Shown here in pieces: positions 35,010 through 43,929 of a stretch of 64,000 nucleotides of DNA (its first letter is position 1; every line of letters begins with the position of its first letter). A program made the translations under genes and the position numbers. Origin of the DNA: Flavobacteriales bacterium (GTDB taxonomy: Bacteria > Bacteroidota > Bacteroidia > CAIKAF01); contig JAGYKD010000002.1 in assembly GCA_018401695.1 (NCBI GenBank), positions 531,740-595,739 on the forward strand, in the 5' to 3' direction. Below the pieces are notes generated by a model. It ran no database searches, was not told where the DNA came from, and saw nothing but the letters and a program-made list of their open reading frames with translations.

Positions 35010-37108
35010 TATTCACCGTTACTTAGCGGCGCATCGTCGGATGGGCCTGCCGGCTTTTCATGCGCTTCCGTAGGTGCTTCCCCATGTTCGATAGGGGTTT
35101 CTTCAGCGGAAACTTCCTCTTTTTCGGCTTGTTTGGGGAAAATAGGGATGTGTTCCTTGAACACCCGTTCTCCAAAAATTTCTACCAGGTCTTCGCGGTA
35201 CAAAACTTCGCGCTCAAGCAAGCGTTTGGCTAGACTGTCAAGCTTATCGCGGTGGTTTTTGAGCAATTCAATGGCTCTTTGGTAGGCCTCTTCCACCATT
35301 AACTTGACTTCCTCATCGATTACCTCTGCAGTCTTTTCGGAATAGGGTTTACCGAAGCTGTATTCGGATTGTCCGGTGGAGTCGTAAAAGCTAATATTGC
35401 CAATACGCTTGTTTAGGCCATACATGGAAACCATAGCATAGGCCTGTTTGGTGACTTTTTCGAGGTCCGACAAGGCACCGGTACTAATCTTGCCAAAGAC
35501 CACTTCTTCTGCGGCACGACCACCCAGAGCAGCGGCCATTTCGTCCAACAACTGATCGGTAGTGGTAATTTGCCGCTCTTCGGGCAAATACCAAGCCGCG
35601 CCCAGAGATTGCCCCCTTGGAATAATGGTGACCTTAACCAAAGGACTGGCATACTCTAGCATCCAGCTCACGGTGGCGTGGCCTGCTTCGTGGTAGGCAA
35701 TGGCCTCTTTTTCGCGGAGCGAAATCACTTTGTTTTTCTTTTCAAGCCCACCAATTACTCGGTCAATGGCGTCGTTAAAATCTTCGCGCGTGATGGTGGT
35801 TTTGTTTCTTCGAGCGGCAATCAAAGCGGCTTCGTTGCAAATGTTGGCTATATCCGCACCGGAAAAACCGGGGGTTTGCCTAGCCAGCAAGTCTACATCT
35901 ATGGATGCATCCAACTTTTTATCGCGCATGTGCACCTTAAAGATTTCTTTCCGACCATTTAAGTCAGGAAGATCTACGGCAATTTGGCGGTCGAAACGTC
36001 CGGGGCGTAGCAAGGCTTTGTCGAGCACATCGGCCCGGTTGGTTGCTGCCAAAATAATGATTCCGGTATTGCTTTCGAAGCCATCCATTTCGGTGAGGAG
36101 CTGGTTGAGGGTGTTTTCGCGTTCGTCATTAGCTCCTTGGGCCATGGAACGTCCGCGTGCGCGACCGATGGCGTCGATTTCATCGATAAAAACAATGACG
36201 GGGGCTTTTTCTTTGGCTTGTTTGAAAAGGTCCCTAACTCTGGAGGCACCCACACCTACGAACATTTCTACAAAATCAGAGCCCGATAAGCTGAAAAATG
36301 GAACTTTAGCTTCGCCTGCTACGGCTTTGGCCAGCAATGTCTTTCCGGTTCCCGGAGGTCCTATTAAAAGTGCGCCTTTGGGGATTTTGGCGCCAAGGGT
36401 GGTGTATTTTTTGGGGTTGCGCAGGAAATCCACAATTTCCATAAGCTCTACCTTGGCTTCATCTAATCCGGCTACGCTGTCGAAATTGACCAATACGTTG
36501 GTGTCTTTATCGAACAGCTTGGCTTTGGATTTTCCGATGTTAAAGATTTGACCGCCACCGGCTCCGCCGCCCATGCGCCGCATGATAAAGACCCAGAATA
36601 AAATCATTAGGCCAATAGGAATGAGCCAAGAGAGCATTTGTTGAAAAAAGTCATTGCGCGCAATTTGCCTGATTTCGACCTCTTTGGCAAAGGCATGTTG
36701 TTCCCTGAGCTTCACAATTTCATCGTCAAAGATGTTTTTGTTGACATTAGGAATAAGAAAATGCGGACCCTTTTCCACAAATTCCGGGTCTGGGTTCTCG
36801 AACAGCTCTTTAAACTCCTCTTCGCTTTTATGGGCTTGAATAGAGTCCTTTTTTAGGAAGACTTCAACCTGAGGGGGGCTGCCTTCGAAGAAATTGATTT
36901 TTTCCACAAAGCCTTTTTCCATCCAACCATAAAGATTATTGGTGGTAGCTTTTGGCATGGTGGTTTCAAATACGTCGAGGAAGTTGATGGCAATAAATGC
37001 GACAATAGCCGCACCATACAACCAATACAGGTTGAAATTGATACGGGGCTTTTTATTGGGATCACCCGGTTTTTTCGGGGTATTATTTGGTTGCTTTTGA
37101 TTACTCAT
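35009..37108 (-). CDS. ftsH: ATP-dependent zinc metalloprotease FtsH
   Basis: A 699-residue membrane-anchored AAA protease. It has two N-terminal membrane segments (about 29-45 and 158-177) enclosing a periplasmic domain, Walker A GPPGTGKT at 250-257, Walker [10 protein letters not shown], the second region of homology RPGRFDRQ, and the zinc site HEAGH at 473-477. It degrades unassembled membrane proteins and some cytoplasmic regulators. The C-terminal tail is acidic and Pro/Glu-rich. It follows rsfS (46 nt) and precedes cdsA. Confidence 0.97.
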   Translation of the reverse strand: MSNQKQPNNTPKKPGDPNKKPRINFNLYWLYGAAIVAFIAINFLDVFETTMPKATTNNLYGWMEKGFVEKINFFEGSPPQVEVFLKKDSIQAHKSEEEFKELFENPDPEFVEKGPHFLIPNVNKNIFDDEIVKLREQHAFAKEVEIRQIARNDFFQQMLSWLIPIGLMILFWVFIMRRMGGGAGGGQIFNIGKSKAKLFDKDTNVLVNFDSVAGLDEAKVELMEIVDFLRNPKKYTTLGAKIPKGALLIGPPGTGKTLLAKAVAGEAKVPFFSLSGSDFVEMFVGVGASRVRDLFKQAKEKAPVIVFIDEIDAIGRARGRSMAQGANDERENTLNQLLTEMDGFESNTGIIILAATNRADVLDKALLRPGRFDRQIAVDLPDLNGRKEIFKVHMRDKKLDASIDVDLLARQTPGFSGADIANICNEAALIAARRNKTTITREDFNDAIDRVIGGLEKKNKVISLREKEAIAYHEAGHATVSWMLEYASPLVKVTIIPRGQSLGAAWYLPEERQITTTDQLLDEMAAALGGRAAEEVVFGKISTGALSDLEKVTKQAYAMVSMYGLNKRIGNISFYDSTGQSEYSFGKPYSEKTAEVIDEEVKLMVEEAYQRAIELLKNHRDKLDSLAKRLLEREVLYREDLVEIFGERVFKEHIPIFPKQAEKEEVSAEETPIEHGEAPTEAHEKPAGPSDDAPLSNGE

Positions 37109-37153
37109 ACATATAAATCACTACCTATGGAACGAACAAGGGGCTAAAGGGGT

Positions 37154-37528
37154 TTAGGCAGAAGGGTCAAAACGGCTTATACGGGCATCGGCCCATAAGG
37201 ATTCAAGGCCATAAAAAGCCCTATCTTCGGGCAAAAATACGTGTACAACAATATTCACAAAATCTATTAAAACCCAACTTTTGTTTGCCATGCCCTCTAC
37301 ATGCCAGGGTTTTTCGCCCAAGGATTTGTGTACTGACTCTTGCACGCTTTTGGCAATGGCTTCTACTTGGGTATCGGAATTACCAGAACAAATCACAAAG
37401 CCGTCACAAACGGCATGTTCAATGTTTTGCAAGTCCAAATGGCAGATATTCTCCGCCTTTTTATCTTCCATTCCTTTAACAATGGCATCAACTAATTCAG
37501 ACCGGGTACTTCCGTTTTTGTTTGTCAT
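37154..37528 (-). CDS. rsfS: ribosomal silencing factor RsfS
   Basis: A 124-residue RsfS/Iojap protein that binds ribosomal protein uL14 and blocks subunit joining in nutrient stress. Family blocks: ICHLDLQNIEHAVCDGFVICSGNSDTQVEAIA, GEKPWHVEG and WVLIDFVNIVVHVF. It is the first gene of the rsfS-ftsH-cdsA minus-strand group, divergent from birA. Confidence 0.94.
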   Translation of the reverse strand: MTNKNGSTRSELVDAIVKGMEDKKAENICHLDLQNIEHAVCDGFVICSGNSDTQVEAIAKSVQESVHKSLGEKPWHVEGMANKSWVLIDFVNIVVHVFLPEDRAFYGLESLWADARISRFDPSA

Positions 37529-37548
37529 TCATTTTTTTTGTTGAAATG

Positions 37549-37556
37549 CAAAGGTA
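37549..37556 (-). promoter_or_regulatory. TAnnTTTG -7 box of rsfS
   Basis: The minus strand reads TACCTTTG, 20 nt before the rsfS ATG, matching the Bacteroidota -7 consensus. A matching -33 TTTG at the usual distance is not evident. Confidence 0.45.
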
Positions 37557-37591
37557 ATACAAATGATGGCTATCCTGTGAGGAAGATGTTA

Positions 37592-38353
37592 ATGAATGGT
37601 AAGTGGCTCGAAGTTTATGAAAGCCTTGACTCCACCAACAGCCGAGCCATGGAGGCAGCGCGATGGAGAGAGCTGGGGCATGGTGCCGCCGTTTTGAGCC
37701 GAATGCAAGTTGCCGGCAAAGGTCAGCGTGGCAATACTTGGTTGTGCGCCCCAAATGAAGGAATGCTCGTTAGTTGGCTTTGGGAACCCCTACCCTTTGC
37801 AGCGTCTGCAGATTGGCCGGTACGGTTACAATGGGCTAGTTCCTTATGGGTGTTCGATGTGCTTCAAAAGGTGTTGGGCCTAGCGCAGCCGCTAAAGCTA
37901 AAATGGCCAAACGACCTTTACTTAGGCTCAAAAAAACTGGCAGGGATGCTCATAGAAATTCAATGGCAAGACCACAAACCTAAAATGGGCGTGGTGGGCT
38001 TGGGTTTAAACCTTAATCAACACCAATTCCCAGCGGAATTGCCAGGGGCGGTTTCCTTGGCCATGTGGGGATTTCCTTGGACCGACCCTTTGGAAGCGTT
38101 CCAATGGTTTCAAAACACCCTTCCCGAGGGCTTAGACCAATATATCCAAATGCCAATGAAAATGCTTAAGAATACCTATGAAAGTGCACTCTTAGGTATG
38201 GGCGAATGGCATTATTTTGAAAAGGATGGAAGTCGTTGGAACGCCCGAATAGTAGGTGTAAACAATCAAAACCAACTCTTGCTTCAAAGCAGAGAGGGTA
38301 CCTGCACGGCCCACGAGCTAAAAAGCCTCCGTATGCTTATGGATTTGCCTTAG
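37592..38353 (+). CDS. birA: biotin--[acetyl-CoA-carboxylase] ligase
   Basis: A 253-residue biotin protein ligase without an N-terminal DNA-binding domain, so an enzyme rather than a repressor. The start at 37592 (MNGKWLEVYESLDSTN) is chosen because GAGGA lies 8 nt upstream; the frame is open earlier, but that part overlaps the rsfS promoter. Signature regions: SRMQVAGKGQRGNTW (biotin/adenylate loop), LKLKWPNDLYLGSKKLAGMLIE and VGLGLNLNQ. It attaches biotin to acyl-CoA carboxylases. Its 3' end overlaps the convergent SRPBCC gene by 17 bp. Confidence 0.94.
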   Translation: MNGKWLEVYESLDSTNSRAMEAARWRELGHGAAVLSRMQVAGKGQRGNTWLCAPNEGMLVSWLWEPLPFAASADWPVRLQWASSLWVFDVLQKVLGLAQPLKLKWPNDLYLGSKKLAGMLIEIQWQDHKPKMGVVGLGLNLNQHQFPAELPGAVSLAMWGFPWTDPLEAFQWFQNTLPEGLDQYIQMPMKMLKNTYESALLGMGEWHYFEKDGSRWNARIVGVNNQNQLLLQSREGTCTAHELKSLRMLMDLP

Positions 38354-38753
38354 CCGCCAATTTTTGCTGCGCTGTTTTGAGCAAATGGCCTAAAAAGCCC
38401 TCCAAGGGTTTTTCTACCATCATCCTTAGGAAGGGATTAAGCTTGGCTTCAAAGGACATACCAACTTCGCTATGGCTTGCATCTATTTCTTTAATAGAAA
38501 TAATTAAGCTAAATGGAAAGGGTTTTCCCTCCGCATCCCCAATCAACAACTCGCTAGGTCGAGTCAGTTGTTTCTGTTCCATGGAAATGGGGCCCAATGC
38601 GCCTAATTTTAATGTGCAGCCGCTGGGGCTTGCTTGCCAATCCTTTACCGCATCGGGCATTAAAGGTTCAAAGTTTCGAAAATCAGACAGCCAATCAAAT
38701 ACCGTTTCGGCGGAGGCGTCCAATATCCTTGGGCGAATCGTAATTTTTGTCAT
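38337..38753 (-). CDS. SRPBCC-fold small protein
   Basis: A 138-residue START/SRPBCC-like protein. The start at 38753 (MTKITIRPRIL) overlaps the pyrE stop as ATGA. The pattern ASAETVFDWLSDFRNFEPLMPDAV followed by a beta-rich core and a long C-terminal helix (PFLRMMVEKPLEGFLGHLLKTAQ) is typical of the ligand-binding fold. No ligand or reaction can be assigned. It is coupled to pyrE, as in many Bacteroidota. Confidence 0.8.
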   Translation of the reverse strand: MTKITIRPRILDASAETVFDWLSDFRNFEPLMPDAVKDWQASPSGCTLKLGALGPISMEQKQLTRPSELLIGDAEGKPFPFSLIISIKEIDASHSEVGMSFEAKLNPFLRMMVEKPLEGFLGHLLKTAQQKLAAKANP

Positions 38754-39397
38754 GCGGTGGGGTTCCATTGTTCGGGAGCCAAGCTCCAAGCATTCAATAC
38801 ATTTAGGTCCTCGGCACTGATTCGACTTGCACTAAGTGATGCTTCCAGTAAATGCGAATAATCACTTATAGAATAAGCACTTATGGATTCCCTATTGCAT
38901 CGTTCTTTGGCAATTTCAAACCCGTAATCGAAAAGGGCAAACAGGTGGTTTACCTGCGCTCCGGCTTCACGAAGGGCTTGGATAGCATCTAAGCTACTGC
39001 CTCCGGTCGAAATCAAATCTTCAACAACCAAGACTTCTCCAGACTCAGGAAGCAGCCCTTCGATGCGCTTTCCCTTTCCATGTTCTTTGGCTTGGCTTCG
39101 AACGTACAAAAAAGGTAGTTCCAAAGCCTCGGCAAGCAAGAGTCCGTGGGCAATACCCCCGGTAGCCACCCCTGCAATCGCTGCAGGATTTAGCTCCAGG
39201 CATTCTACCATTTGCTTAAATCCGGCGGCAATCTCTTTACGCAGCTCCGGGTAGGACAGGCTGAGACGATTGTCGCAATAAATAGGGGATTTCCAACCCG
39301 AGGCCCAAGTAAAAGGGTGCTTAGGTTGAAGCTGAATTGCGTTAATTTGCAGCAGCGAACCCGCAAAACGCCGGGCCAGCTCAGAATCGAGGATCAT
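38750..39397 (-). CDS. pyrE: orotate phosphoribosyltransferase
   Basis: A 215-residue PyrE, which joins orotate to PRPP to form OMP in pyrimidine synthesis. The PRPP-binding motif VLVVEDLISTGGSSLDAI and the N-terminal TWASGWKSPIYCDNRLSLSYP block are intact. It is divergent from the Nudix gene at 39405 with only 7 bp between the starts, so the two promoters must overlap the neighbouring coding sequences. Confidence 0.96.
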   Translation of the reverse strand: MILDSELARRFAGSLLQINAIQLQPKHPFTWASGWKSPIYCDNRLSLSYPELRKEIAAGFKQMVECLELNPAAIAGVATGGIAHGLLLAEALELPFLYVRSQAKEHGKGKRIEGLLPESGEVLVVEDLISTGGSSLDAIQALREAGAQVNHLFALFDYGFEIAKERCNRESISAYSISDYSHLLEASLSASRISAEDLNVLNAWSLAPEQWNPTA

Positions 39398-39404
39398 AAT
39401 TCAA

Positions 39405-40067
39405 ATGTATAAAGTTTTTATCAAGGAACATGTACTGGTATTAAGCACCCAAGCCCCCGCTCAGGTGCGCGGATTCGATACCGTTCACCTTATGCCCTAC
39501 CGCAACCACCATAGTTTGATTCAGGTGGTGGAGGATTTGATGGAACGAGAAGACCAAAAGCCGCGCTGTGTGGCACTTTTTGGGGTTCAAGAAAGTCTGC
39601 TTTGGAAGGCCTGTACTCAGATCTTTGAAATCGTAGATGCCGGCGGGGGGCTTGTTAAGCATAGCAAAACCGGCGATTTACTGTTTATTTTTCGCCACAA
39701 AAAATGGGACCTTCCTAAAGGCAAATCCGAAAAAGGCGAAACCATGGAAGAAACCGCTTTGAGAGAGGTTCAAGAAGAATGCGGCCTGAGAGAACTACAC
39801 CTTGGCCCTTCTTTGTGTACTACCTATCACGTGTTTGGATCTCCGGGCGCCCGAAAAATCAAACGTAGCTTCTGGTATGCCATGGAAACCGACCAAGAAG
39901 AGCTTCATCCTCAAACCGAAGAAGGGATAAGTCATATTGAATGGGTACCACCGGAAAAAGTCCACAAGAAACTCAAAAAGGCCTACAACAGCATTTATGA
40001 AGTAGTTCAGGCCTATTGGTATCAGGTCGGCTGGTCGGCTGCAAACCATCGCTTCCGACTAAAATAA
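39405..40067 (+). CDS. Nudix hydrolase with N-terminal extension
   Basis: A 220-residue protein with a Nudix domain in the second half: [20 protein letters not shown] followed by EVQEECGL gives the complete box, slightly like the diadenosine-polyphosphate group. The first about 85 residues ([27 protein letters not shown]) form an extra domain common in Bacteroidota relatives, without a known role. The substrate is unknown. Confidence 0.87.
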   Translation: MYKVFIKEHVLVLSTQAPAQVRGFDTVHLMPYRNHHSLIQVVEDLMEREDQKPRCVALFGVQESLLWKACTQIFEIVDAGGGLVKHSKTGDLLFIFRHKKWDLPKGKSEKGETMEETALREVQEECGLRELHLGPSLCTTYHVFGSPGARKIKRSFWYAMETDQEELHPQTEEGISHIEWVPPEKVHKKLKKAYNSIYEVVQAYWYQVGWSAANHRFRLK

Positions 40068-40122
40068 CCGAAATCCTAGCTGCGGAGTTGCAGAATTGAG
40101 AAAGACTCGTACTTTTGCCCCC

Positions 40123-40207
40123 GGAGAGATGGCAGAGTGGTCGATTGCGGCGGTCTTGAAAACCGTTGAGGGTAACACCTCCGGGGGTTCGAATCCCTCT
40201 CTCTCCG
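40123..40207 (+). tRNA. tRNA-Ser (anticodon TGA)
   Basis: An 85-nt cloverleaf. The acceptor stem GGAGAGA pairs with TCTCTCC at 40200-40206, with discriminator G at 40207. The anticodon arm CGGTCTTGAAAACCG presents TGA. A class II long variable arm (GAGGGTAACACCTCC) and the T-arm GGGGGTTCGAATCCC are present. CCA is not encoded. Confidence 0.95.
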
Positions 40208-40248
40208 CAAAGCAAAAGCCCGACCAGGGATTAATTTTTTTCAAGAAA

Positions 40249-40288
40249 AACTCGGAGCCAAACTTGTTTGAGCTCCGAGTTTTTTTTG
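40249..40288 (+). terminator. rho-independent terminator after tRNA-Ser
   Basis: AACTCGGAGC and GCTCCGAGTT form a 10-bp stem with a loop of about 12 nt, followed by eight T residues. It is about 40 nt downstream of the tRNA and in the same direction. Confidence 0.88.
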
Positions 40289-40411
40289 GAAAATTACCAA
40301 AGTCGCCCCAGCGGCTTTGGCTTTGCAGATCCGCCCCTTTGGGATTAGTTTTACGAATCCCTTATCCATACCAAGCAAAGCAAAACAATTGGGCAAAAAA
40401 CAAGGTAAAAA

Positions 40412-40631
40412 TGAGACTGTTGATGCGTTTCGTTTTCAAGACGAAGTCCCTGACCGCAGCGACAGGGGTTTAAGGCGCAGGCAAATAGAAAGGCACCTGA
40501 CGCTGCGGTCAGGATAAAATACTTGAGATTTGGCCGTAACACAGACCCTGACGTTCCTGTCAGCGTTTATAATCCTGACCGAAGCGTCAGCGCAGCATCC
40601 CCGCCAGAGTAGCATCGCATCAACAGTCTCA
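40412..40631. repeat. MITE-like element, copy 2, with 16-bp perfect terminal inverted repeats
   Basis: A 220-bp block bounded by TGAGACTGTTGATGCG (40412-40427) and its exact reverse complement (40616-40631). Inside are further partial palindromes built on CCTGACCGCAGCG / CGCTGCGGTCAGG. The right 50 bp recur in inverted orientation at 8035-8088. No gene is inside. The size, terminal repeats and second copy fit a miniature transposable element. Confidence 0.65.
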
Positions 40632-40686
40632 CAATGGTTGAGGCCCGATTTTTTTTGAAATAATACAGCCTAATGGCCATCCGCCG

Positions 40687-41628
40687 TTACAGCTCCAATC
40701 TTAAATACCTCTCCGAAATAATATTCCTATACGCCCATTTCATTTCCTCAGACAGTAAAGACGTATCTATCAGCTTCCATGCTTTTGACTTGTTCTTTTG
40801 CATCCTGTGGAAGGCTCCTTTTATCTGTTTGGGGGTGAGGCCCATTCCTAAGGCCAATTGTTCGAAGTGGCCTCTGTTCAGTTTCTTTTTCTTCCCTGCA
40901 AGCGTCAAGGCAAGTTCTTCCTTATCCTCCGGAAATACCAGGGCCACACTTAACAAATCATAGGCAGGCGCAAGCCCCCATCCAGAGGGAGTTTCTATCA
41001 TCGAAAAATTTTTGAGGTGCATATCGTTATTGCCCGTCAAATAAGAAAATAGGGCCAAATCAAAGAAATAGGTTTTGTCCAGTAAGGTATTGCTGGAGTA
41101 GGCATCCAAAGCCTTACCAATTTTTTCCATGGAGCCTTTGTATTTGTCAAAGGCTTCCGTAATCTGAAACATATCAAGCATGTGTAGCTTTTCTCCTTGG
41201 CCACCACGGTCTATTCGCTGCGTAAGGTAACAGAGCTCCCCGGATTTCAGCTTAAACAAGGAGGAAGGTGCTGCAGGAATTCCAAAGGCATCTGCCATCC
41301 GCATAGTAAGATGCTCATTTTCGGGCATTTCCGGGAAACGATTCGAAGGTGGTTTTAATATATATTGTCCGCCCAATGCGCCCACAATGGTAAGTCTGGC
41401 ATTTGCGGCGTTGGCAGATTCCCTTATTAGAGACATGGATAATTTAGGTTGCATTCCCGGAACCGCAACACTTCGCTCCACTACCTGTTTAGCCAGTTCG
41501 GCCATTTGATCCCAACAATACTCGATGTGAGGGGGTGTTGAAGTTCCAAAAAAAGCTAAGGAGCATTTTTTGTGAAAGTCCCTTTCCCCCTCGATGGGAT
41601 CATAGCAATACAGACATTTATTCTCCAT
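40687..41628 (-). CDS. HipT-like Ser/Thr kinase toxin (HipA C-terminal kinase), module 1
   Basis: A 313-residue HipA-family kinase without the N-subdomain 1, which is encoded separately by the next gene upstream. Seen: a Cys-rich start (CLYCYDPIEGERDFHKKC), the Gly-loop-like region KLSMS (Ser 64 and 66, equivalent to the SxS autophosphorylation motif of HipT), YILKPPS, catalytic loop GNNDMHLKNFS (D202) and APAYDLL (D224, the Mg site). Known HipA and HipT kinases phosphorylate aminoacyl-tRNA synthetases and halt translation; the target here is unknown. It overlaps the HipS-like gene by 11 bp. Confidence 0.88.
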   Translation of the reverse strand: MENKCLYCYDPIEGERDFHKKCSLAFFGTSTPPHIEYCWDQMAELAKQVVERSVAVPGMQPKLSMSLIRESANAANARLTIVGALGGQYILKPPSNRFPEMPENEHLTMRMADAFGIPAAPSSLFKLKSGELCYLTQRIDRGGQGEKLHMLDMFQITEAFDKYKGSMEKIGKALDAYSSNTLLDKTYFFDLALFSYLTGNNDMHLKNFSMIETPSGWGLAPAYDLLSVALVFPEDKEELALTLAGKKKKLNRGHFEQLALGMGLTPKQIKGAFHRMQKNKSKAWKLIDTSLLSEEMKWAYRNIISERYLRLEL

Positions 41629-41953
41629 CCTGCCCCTCTATTGGTTCCACACCTACTGCACCTATGCAATGCTGACAGCAGGCCAGCAGCAAACCCATTC
41701 GATCGTTCTTATTGATTTTCCAACTCTTTGACGCGATATCCAGCAGCCATCCTTCCGGAATCAACCCTTCAAAAAAAGGGAAGAGCCGTTTGTCCGTATA
41801 GGGTTCTAATCTAACCGGCATGGAAAAAGTAATGAAGGCATTCGGATAATCCCTAACGTACTGCGCATCGTAGGTAAATACATATTCCCCATCATTGGTT
41901 TCTTTAAGAATACCTGCCAAAATGCCCTTGTATCGCACTTTTCCCTGCCTCAT
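41618..41953 (-). CDS. HipS-like protein (free-standing HipA N-subdomain 1), module 1
   Basis: A 111-residue protein matching the first N-terminal subdomain of HipA: GILKETNDGEYVFTYDAQYV, AFITFSMPVRLEPY and LFPFFEGLIPEGWLLDIAS. In the characterised HipBST system the separate HipS acts as the antitoxin of the HipT kinase. It overlaps hipT by 11 bp and hipB by 4 bp (ATGA), so all three are translationally coupled. Confidence 0.87.
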   Translation of the reverse strand: MRQGKVRYKGILAGILKETNDGEYVFTYDAQYVRDYPNAFITFSMPVRLEPYTDKRLFPFFEGLIPEGWLLDIASKSWKINKNDRMGLLLACCQHCIGAVGVEPIEGQDGE

Positions 41954-42159
41954 TCAACCGGTTCTTTACTGTTTACAGGAGCTAGCTCATGGCCAAACAT
42001 TTTGAGGACGAGGTTTACCTTGTCCATATGTAAATTGGTTTTCCCCTGCTCTATTTTGCGCACCACCGTAAGCGCCACCCCGGCCCGGCCGGCAAATTCT
42101 TCCTGAGTTAGATTCACTTCCTTTCGGCGTTGCTTTACAAAGTCGGCTAAGCGATTCAT
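41950..42159 (-). CDS. HipB-like XRE-family repressor, module 1
   Basis: A 69-residue helix-turn-helix protein: FVKQRRKEVNLTQEEFAGRAGVALTVVRKIEQG is a standard XRE fold of five helices. It is the first gene of the module and very probably binds the operator-like repeats directly upstream (42161-42256), repressing the operon. Shorter than many HipB proteins but complete for the domain. Confidence 0.88.
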   Translation of the reverse strand: MNRLADFVKQRRKEVNLTQEEFAGRAGVALTVVRKIEQGKTNLHMDKVNLVLKMFGHELAPVNSKEPVE

Positions 42160-42160
42160 T

Positions 42161-42256
42161 ATATGCCCTAAGATATATTTTCAATCAAATATAATGAATT
42201 ATATGTAATAAGATATAATAATAGACAAAAAGATAGTATCATATGCATTAGCATAT
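42161..42256 (-). promoter_or_regulatory. hipB promoter with three operator-like repeats 40 bp apart
   Basis: Sixteen-base sites ATATGCCCTAAGATAT (42161), ATATGTAATAAGATAT (42201) and ATATGCATTAGCATAT (42241) begin exactly 40 bp apart. The third is a near-perfect palindrome. On the minus strand a -7 box TATATTTG lies at 42193-42186, between sites 1 and 2, and site 1 abuts the hipB ATG. This is the layout expected of an autorepressed toxin-antitoxin promoter. Confidence 0.65.
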
Positions 42257-42413
42257 AATTGTTCTAATTGACAAGTTACCTTTAATCACAAAACAGGCCT
42301 AAATCTACCACCTTGAATCGGTTCTAAAAATCGCCCCTCTTCCCAAAACCAAATCCAATCAAGGGTTTTCTTCAAGAAGCAATGGGGCAATTGGTGGTTT
42401 GCTTTTTTGGCCG

Positions 42414-42563
42414 GCTTATCCGGCTGCACGCTGCAAGTCCTCGCCGCTCCATTAAGGAAAGCGGGGCCGGATGGGTCTTTCCGAAGGATCGGAAAGCCGC
42501 ACCCGGCCCACGCTTCCCTAAATGTCGCTGCTCCGGGCTTTCCGCTGCATCCGGGCCGGGTGT
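42414..42563 (-). repeat. GC-rich intergenic island (island E)
   Basis: A GC-rich block flanked by AT-rich sequence between the HipBST-like module and small membrane-protein genes. On the minus strand it contains CCCGGCCCGGATGCAGCGGA, GGAGCAGCGAC and GGCGAGGACTTGC, and ends GCCGGATAAGCCGG, comparable to the ends of islands B-D. Internal palindromes (CTTTCCGA/TCGGAAAG) predict strong hairpins. No gene is seen. Confidence 0.5.
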
Positions 42564-42597
42564 ACATCCCAAGATTCTCCTAATAAAAGGAAAATCC

Positions 42598-42843
42598 TTA
42601 ATCCTTAATAAACAGGTTGTAAATCAACAAGCCTAGTACAACGGCCACATGCACCAACAACCAAGATTTTTGCCACCAAGGCCGTTCTTTCCAATGCCTG
42701 TTGGGCTGAAAGGGATCAAAGGCCAGCGCAATGCCCAGCGAGGCCATGCCATCTCCCAAATCACTCCAAACCATTTGACTTATGCCCATAAGGGTAAATA
42801 ATCCATACAGCCAAGGGCCATAGGGTTCATGCCAAGACTTCAT
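42598..42843 (-). CDS. small membrane protein
   Basis: An 81-residue protein with two hydrophobic segments (WLYGLFTLMGISQMVW and SWLLVHVAVVLGLLIYNLF) separated by a charged loop with KERPWWQKSW. No family is recognised. It overlaps the upstream small membrane-protein gene by 4 bp (ATGA), which supports both being real. Function unknown. Confidence 0.65.
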   Translation of the reverse strand: MKSWHEPYGPWLYGLFTLMGISQMVWSDLGDGMASLGIALAFDPFQPNRHWKERPWWQKSWLLVHVAVVLGLLIYNLFIKD

Positions 42844-43025
42844 GTGCGAGAATTTTTCTTTTTAAATACGGGAGAGGTTCCAACCATTCCCCCTCCAAAA
42901 CCTATAAGTGCAAAACTTCCCGCCCATAAATACCAAGCTGCCTGCTCGGGATGAGCAAACATCCATCCTATGCCTAATCCGGCCACTAGCAACAAAAACA
43001 AACCCAATAGACTTTTCATTTCCAT
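42840..43025 (-). CDS. small membrane protein
   Basis: About 61 residues from MEMKSLLGLF, with two hydrophobic segments (LLGLFLLLVAGLGIGWMF and YLWAGSFALIGFGGGMVG) and a basic tail. The start is set at 43025 (or 43019) rather than 43061 because a -7 box TAATTTTG (minus strand, 43044-43037) sits immediately upstream and would place the transcript start inside the longer frame. No family is recognised. Confidence 0.6.
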   Translation of the reverse strand: MEMKSLLGLFLLLVAGLGIGWMFAHPEQAAWYLWAGSFALIGFGGGMVGTSPVFKKKNSRT

Positions 43026-43070
43026 GAATTTTACTGCAAAATTACCTCGGGTCTCAGGCATTTTATGGGC

Positions 43071-43078
43071 TATTTTTG
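43071..43078 (+). promoter_or_regulatory. TAnnTTTG -7 box upstream of mbnP
   Basis: TATTTTTG about 86 nt before the ATG at 43165, matching the Bacteroidota -7 consensus. No perfect -33 TTTG is found. It is divergent from the box of the small membrane-protein gene at 43037-43044. Confidence 0.38.
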
Positions 43079-43164
43079 CGAAAATTTCCGTAGATTCCCA
43101 CGAAGGTCAAAGCGGAAGCTTTATTTAAACGTTTGGCCTAAACATTTGGTCTAATCCTAAAAAC

Positions 43165-43929
43165 ATGTTCAATATTCCTTCATTCCTTTACCGGCTTTTA
43201 CTTGTCTTGAGCTTTACATTGCTTCTTAGTTCCTGCGATAAAGACCAAATCAACTGGCAATTGGAACCCCAATTTGAGTGGGAAGGCCAAAGCCTATCCC
43301 TAGAACAAGATTACACTTGGCAAGACAAAAAAATGCGTTTCACCACCATTCAAATGTACCTAAGTGGACTTAGCATCCTTGGCTCCGATGACCTCATGCA
43401 CCTCTTTCCTCAATCAGAATATTTAATTTCCACCGATTCCGAGCCTTTGTCCTTTCATCTAACCGAAGATGTTATTCCGATAATGTGGTATGGAAACATT
43501 GGAGTGGATCCTTTACGCAACGACTCCACCGGAGATTTAGCCATTCCTGCTTGGGAATACCCAAACGACCATCCCCTCTCCGCAACCCAAGGAATGTATT
43601 GGTCCTGGAATCCCGGCTATATTTTTATGAAGCTCGAAGGACGTATCGATTTAGACAACGATGGTCAATACCAAAGTGCCGGTGAAACGTTTAGCCTTCA
43701 TCCCGGACTAAGTCCTTTGTATACGCCATTAATTATGGAAGTAATGGGGCAAGGCGAAAAAAACCGCTTGGTTATTAAAATTAACCTGGCAGCTTTTCTT
43801 GCCAACTACCCTTTAGACGGCGCTGGTCAAAACGTGCACGCCATGCATACCGGCGATCCAAGTTTCCCATACGCCCAACAACTTATGCTTTCAGGCTTAG
43901 AAGCATTTTATGCCATCGAAGCTAAATAG
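43165..43929 (+). CDS. mbnP: MbnP-like lipoprotein (copper-associated)
   Basis: A 254-residue lipoprotein (lipobox LSSC, Cys 24) of the MbnP family: an N-terminal FEWEGQSLSLEQDYTW, FTTIQMYLSGLSIL and a central tryptophan-rich MYWSWNPGYIFMKLEG. In methanotrophs, the di-haem enzyme MbnH oxidises a conserved Trp of MbnP to kynurenine, creating a copper site. The partner gene follows with a 20-bp overlap. No methanobactin genes are nearby, so copper handling here is inference from the pair. Confidence 0.85.
   Translation: MFNIPSFLYRLLLVLSFTLLLSSCDKDQINWQLEPQFEWEGQSLSLEQDYTWQDKKMRFTTIQMYLSGLSILGSDDLMHLFPQSEYLISTDSEPLSFHLTEDVIPIMWYGNIGVDPLRNDSTGDLAIPAWEYPNDHPLSATQGMYWSWNPGYIFMKLEGRIDLDNDGQYQSAGETFSLHPGLSPLYTPLIMEVMGQGEKNRLVIKINLAAFLANYPLDGAGQNVHAMHTGDPSFPYAQQLMLSGLEAFYAIEAK

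Noticed and set aside
42286..42636. Frames of 66-93 residues across island E
   Set aside because: High Pro/Gly/Arg content from GC-rich palindromes and no homologous pattern.
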